From contig NW_003149767.1 of NCBI RefSeq assembly GCF_000003605.2, forward strand, positions 359,205 through 394,334: DNA of 35,130 nt. The letters are read 5' to 3'. Source of the stretch: Saccoglossus kowalevskii (lineage: Eukaryota > Hemichordata > Enteropneusta > Harrimaniidae). This document shows, piece by piece, positions 25,201-31,200 of the stretch. Position numbers and translations under genes: made by a program. The stretch's first letter is position 1. Every line of letters begins with the position of its first letter. Below the pieces are notes generated by a model, which had not been told where the DNA came from, did not search any database, and saw only the letters and a list, made by a program, of their open reading frames with translations.

Positions 25201-28200
25201 TTGCTCTTTTCTATCTAACTGCTCCTTGGTTTTCTCTAGCATCAATTCAGCACTTTTCACTCTGTCTGTTTCTTCAGTCAATGTATAACTAAGCACAGAA
25301 GGATATATACAGTATAATTTTGTAACAAAGTAGGGAGGGGGTGCAGCTAACATATTTTGACATTTATGTTGTGCTCAGTGACAAGAGGAGGAAATGTCAA
25401 ATATTATTGCTTCCCGTCTATTTATTTTCTCTTTGTAATTTTATTAATTGACGGCACCTTTATTTTGAATATCAAGATTTTGTATATATTTGAATTTTCA
25501 ACATATTTACATTTTAATCTATCATCATACATTTATTATTATACTCTGCACTTACTTAAGATTTCTGATTTTAGCTTCCAGGTTCACTTTTTCTTCTTCT
25601 AGTGTAGATTTGCACTCAGACAAACTATCAATTTTCCTGCAAACATAACGGGTATATATTTATAGTTTATTGTTATTGGCTGCAGGTATATATAGCGTAT
25701 AGATCAATCTCCCACAAGAATGTTACGAGAAATACCTATAAAGCTCAGTTTTGTCCATCTCTAATTTTTTCACTTTGGTTTCTAAGGTGATTCTAGCACT
25801 GCGTTCTCTATCAATAAGACGTCGATGATCACGTAAGCTCTCCTGCATCTGTAACATCACACCAGGATCTGTGGCTGTAAAAACAAAAGATGGAGATTTC
25901 AATGATACAACCATTTGCAAATCAGTGTCTTTGAACATGCAGAAATAGAAAACGTTACCACATAAAAATCATTTATATCATGTTGTCTATTGATGTTGAA
26001 ACATGAATGAAAGATGGATGCCTCAAAACTTAAAATAAATGTGCCATAGTTGCCGAGTCACGTTCACATTTTGTGAAAACAAACAATGTGACCCAGACAT
26101 GACGGGACACTTGGGATTAATCCGATCTCACTGAGAAATATTTGATGGCTAAAATTTGCCTGAATTGTGGGAAATATTTAATAAATGTTCAAAGTTAAAT
26201 GCTGTTTAGCAAGTCCGAACACTTGGGATCATTTCAGCTTCTCATTTGTTTGTGTGTTAAAATTTCCAAATTTGCATCTGTTCTATATCACTGCAGGTTG
26301 CAGTACTTTGAAATAAAACAAAATCTTGGCAAATCTTTGTTTTTTTGTTTTGTTTTTAATCTCAAGACTTCACCAAAGCTCTATGAATGCAACTTTAACC
26401 CTTTGAGTGACAAATAGGTTTCCACGCTCACAATCCAGTGCAAATATTTTCACATTTAGTAAAATTATTATTGGATATTGCTTCAAGTTTTTGATCAAAA
26501 TGTTTGTCAATTTTTATCAATATTTCATGTCGGGAGGAGATCATTTTGTAGATGGTGCCAAAAGTTGACAATGACACTCAAAGGATTAACAATATCTCCA
26601 CTCGATTTGTTTGAATGTTAGATGATAATTTATATGACCTTTGACCCCTACCTGAGTGAGTGGTTGGTGATGAGATGGAATGTAGAGGTAATGGTGTTGA
26701 TGAATAAGGTGAGTGATTGAAATCACCTTCTGTATCCGTGTCAGAGTACGAGAGACCATCAGCGTCTTCCGTCAGAACGCGTTTCCAGCTCTGGATGGAA
26801 ATTTAAAAGAAATTACTTCAGATGCATGGTATTAACAATAGACCATTTTCTGTTCACTTCTGTTAACTGTGTTATGCATGAAATCGAACGTAAAAACAGG
26901 ACAAACAAAGCGTTGTAGTTATGACAAACATCACGCAATATTCCCCTGTCAAATATTGGCCTTTCGAAGTGAGCTATGAAATAAAAAAATTCAAATTGAA
27001 AATCAAATCGTTTGATTGTTGTGGCAGACGTTCGGTGCGCCTATTTCATGCAACTCGTGAGATCTCGCAGTTGAACAGAAAATCGCATATTGACATGATA
27101 CAATACAAAATGAATACACTTCCGTAAGTATCAAAGACAGAATCAAAGTCATCAATACAAACAAACAAGTGACAAGTTTATAAAAGAAACTTACAAGGTT
27201 ATTTGATGCTGGTGTGTATGCACGTTTTGGTGATGGTGATCTTCCTGATGTACTGTAACCAAGGCCACTCGATGCTCTGGAGAAAAAGTAAAACACAGAG
27301 AACGAACTGTTAGTGTATGCAGCAAGTTGCAATTTAATTTTTACACCTTTTAAAACAGGGTCAAGCTTTAGGCAGGAGTGTAACGGGAAAAGTCAACACA
27401 GCAACACATAAAATAAAATCATTATGACATTGATTTCCCTTGTCAGCTCACCTAACGGGTACTGGTGATGGTTGAGCACTCCAGCTTTCGCTAAAACTAT
27501 CATCCAAATCTGTGGCTCTATCATCAGCAGCCAATCGTTCCTCCACACTTTTGTTGTACTTCTCTTCCAACTGTTTCCTCTCAATTTCACGCTTTCTCTC
27601 TCGCTCTAGCATATCTTCCTCCAACTTCTGTTTTTCCTCCTCCAGTTTCCTCTGCATGTCTTTTCGATGATCCTCTGTTCTCTTCTGGTCCTCCTTTCTT
27701 TTTCTTTCCGCTTCTCTCCTTTCTTCGTCCAGTCTTTGTCGGATCTCTGCATTCCGGAGTTCTTCCTCTGCAACTCTTCTTCTTTCTTCATCGTCTTTCC
27801 GCTTCCTGTCATCTTCCAATTTTTTCTGTGCTGCTTTTCGTTTTTCTTCCTGTCGCCTCTCTTCTTCTCTTTGTCTCTCAATCTCTTTCAACTTCTCAGT
27901 CTGTTTTCGCCTTTCTTCCTCTTCTCTACGATGCTCCTCTTCATCTTGTCTCATCCTCTGCATCTCAACTCTCTTCTGTTGTTCTTTCTCTCTCTCTAAA
28001 GCAGCTTTCACTTCTTGCTCTTCTCTCTGTTTTCTCTCTTGTTCATCTCGCTCCCACTGCAACATCCTCTCTTTCTCTCTGTCTTGTTCTTCCTTCAGCT
28101 CTTGTTCAATTCTCTTCCTTTCCTGTAATTCATCAATAATATTATTTATTTTAAAAATATCGTATTACAGATTAACATCGTTGATATGTTATTCTGTGTA

Positions 28201-31200
28201 ACCATATTTTTATTAATATTATGGTCATTTATAGAAGAGAAAGATTCTTTGGATTTAGAATTCAACGGATATTAAAAGACATATTGAGAGTGAACACAAC
28301 ACAGATAACAGGGTGAAATGTTAAACCCCAGTTGAGTAGCGCTGATATAAAAGTATTCTCTCTTAGATAACCTAGGATGACAGCACTTCTAAATCCTTAC
28401 TGCTGAAAATCCAACATTTCAACCCAGAATGTCTATCAATGTGCCACATTACAATCATTTCAAAAGGATATTATTTGTAAGCTAAATGTTGAACTTTCTC
28501 AGACTCGCTTAGACAATACTGAACAAGATAAACTTGCAGGAAAAAACTGACAAACTGCCAGACATAAAACAGACACTAAATGCTCAGATTGTCATGTCCC
28601 TGTGTCTATTTCCAGTGTACACTGGGCCAATATCTGTCTAAGTTTCAGTTTTCGTTGGTGCATAGACTTTTAGTTTGAAAAAAATTGATGACAACAATGA
28701 ATAGTTGAAGGACAGCCAACCAATTCATCAGGCATGGCAGTTGCCATTTGTCTCAGTAATTAAGATGAAATACCATAGCAACACACACACAGCTGCAAGT
28801 TACCTTTTCAGCTTTCCTTTCTTTCTCCCATTCGCTTTCGGTTTCTTCAGTTTCTTCATCCGAATCAAATCCAGACACCTCATCGTCCTTGTGCACAGGC
28901 GTTGTTTGTTTTGCTGGCCCCTTGCCAAGGAACATTACTGTATCAGATTCTTCTGTTGCCTTTGGAGAGGTTTTACTCAGTGGCACTGGTCTTGGAGACA
29001 TATCTAGTGATACACCGCGTGGTGTACTGGCTGCACTACCACCTGTAAAGAGTTACAGAATATATGAACATTCAATGGTCAATGATGGCTAGATCAAGTA
29101 ATTTACAAAGCCCAACTGGGAAGGGGCCTGTGGGGCCTTTATTTTAGTTCTTATAAGGCACATGTCACATGTTTTGAAAAACAAGATGTAGCCATCCCAA
29201 AAGGTGACGTGTTTGCTCTATTAGCAGCACATGTGCTTATGTAAATAAATTATTAAACTAATTTGCATAAATGGACGAGTGTGAATTGTGTACTTAAAGA
29301 TCAAACAATATTTTGCTCATATCCACTTTAGTTGGAGATGCACTGCTAATACAGTAGCCAGAATACAAAAATAGCATTTATAAATCAAACAAGAGATATT
29401 ACCAAGCTTTACACAGCATTAGTAGATGTGAATTACAGTAGTATAATAGTAAATTTTTTACACCTACCTCTTCTATTAGATGAATGTGAGGGCAGCAGAT
29501 CTTCATCTGAATCCCAATCAAAGTCACCTGAAATAATAATAAATACAAAGTGTTTGAGGTCAATTTCATTCGGGTCTCGGAAATAGAATATGAAATAGTA
29601 TGTATAAAACTTTGCACTCTGAGATTATTTTTATTGGGGTGTAGGACTATAATATAAAATATTTGATGGTGCAAATAAAAAGTACAATGTATGTAAAAAA
29701 TTCAAATTTCCACTCTGAGGATAATGTTTGATAGGTTTATGGAAGTATTGGGACTCATGTATGTTGTCAAATGAGCCAGGAATTGGAATCAGCAGTTAAA
29801 GCATTTGCAAGTTGTTTATATCAGAACCTGAATGACTTATTTTTTTATCTAGAATACCTAAAATGTGATACTGTTCAAAATCCTGCTTTAGAACATGCTC
29901 AACACAAATGTACCATGTTCGCTAGGATGCAGTGACAACGAATGCTATGAAAACTTGTGGTGAAAAGGTTAAGTGTGCAATTCGAATGACTTATTGACGC
30001 TGTCCTAAGCTGCTGAAAATTCGATCACATCCAAATCAACATAAACGCTAGGTGATGTTCGGCCGTTTGCCGAATAGATCATGGTTGTTTGTTTTTCTCC
30101 TGACTTACAATGCAATTAGTGAATTTTTGATATATAGTACTTGCACTAAAAATAGGAGAGGCTAAAAGTATTGACTGATACTTAAAAATACTCACCATCA
30201 TCTTGATCTTTGGAGACATTGACCTTGAATTCCACAGGTGTATCCTCTGTTACACTCTGCTATAACAGATAATAGCACAATCAACATTAACACACAATCA
30301 TTATTGAGATTTTCCCCCTCTTTCAGCTCAAACCAGACCAATTAAACAACAGTTTTGACAAACTTCATAATAATTTATCAGAATATCAATAATGACAAAT
30401 AAATTTACCCGACTATTTTTCGAGAAAACTTCATGTAAAACAGCTAAATTTTATCTTAATTTCTGCATTAGTTTCTATGGTAATAGCCTTCATGTACCAA
30501 CATTTTGTTCGCTAACATTGATTGAAAAAGTCATACACTGTATTTACATTATTAGAAGCACATTCCCAATAAAAGTGCATGTAAACTAACAGTTGCATTT
30601 ACTGTGTACTGTGACTATACACACACTTCTGTCATTTACGTAAGAACATGCACTACTAATAGAGCAAATATGATATATCATTATTGATATCAACTGTCAT
30701 TTAATTTATTGAGTTCCCAATGTTATGGTACACATGTCAATAACATGCTCAGTAAATCCACATGTACATGTATATTTGAATCAACTACATTTTGTTTACT
30801 TTTACTTACAGTGTTTCTTTTCACGGTGGGATACTCTGCTACTGTTGGTGATTTGGGTTCATCATGTTCAGATTCTATAATGCTAGTATCCCACTGTGAA
30901 TCGTCAAAGTCGTCAAGTCCAAGTTCAGCAGCGAGAGCTAAATAAAATGATAAGACGTTAAAATACCACTCTGTGAATAACGTTTTAATTCTGCAATATG
31001 TGAACTACACATGTTGTTAAAGTCAAATACATGTGTGAGTATCCACCTGTGTTATGTTGAATCATGTTCACCATGCTCCCTGCGCTAATAGGCCCATGCA
31101 TATCGTGCCTGTCTGGAAGTTTAGAACATAAACAGCCCTCAATCTGTTTTACTGGTGACCAGGTGTTAAATTTTATTAACCTAGAAAGATTAATTAGCCA

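Noticed and set aside
27667-28139. Long open frames on the + strand opposite the charged-helix exon
   Set aside because: They are Ser/Leu/Phe-rich mirror images of GAA/GAG/AGA-rich coding sequence, without splice context or family resemblance.
29960-29980. GTGAAAAGGTTAA resembling one end of a TTAA element
   Set aside because: No convincing inverted partner with TTAA was found within several hundred bases.
31048-31109. Possible extra exon between 30937 and 31703
   Set aside because: Splice-like ends exist, but its length is not a multiple of 3 and the neighbouring exons already join in phase without it.
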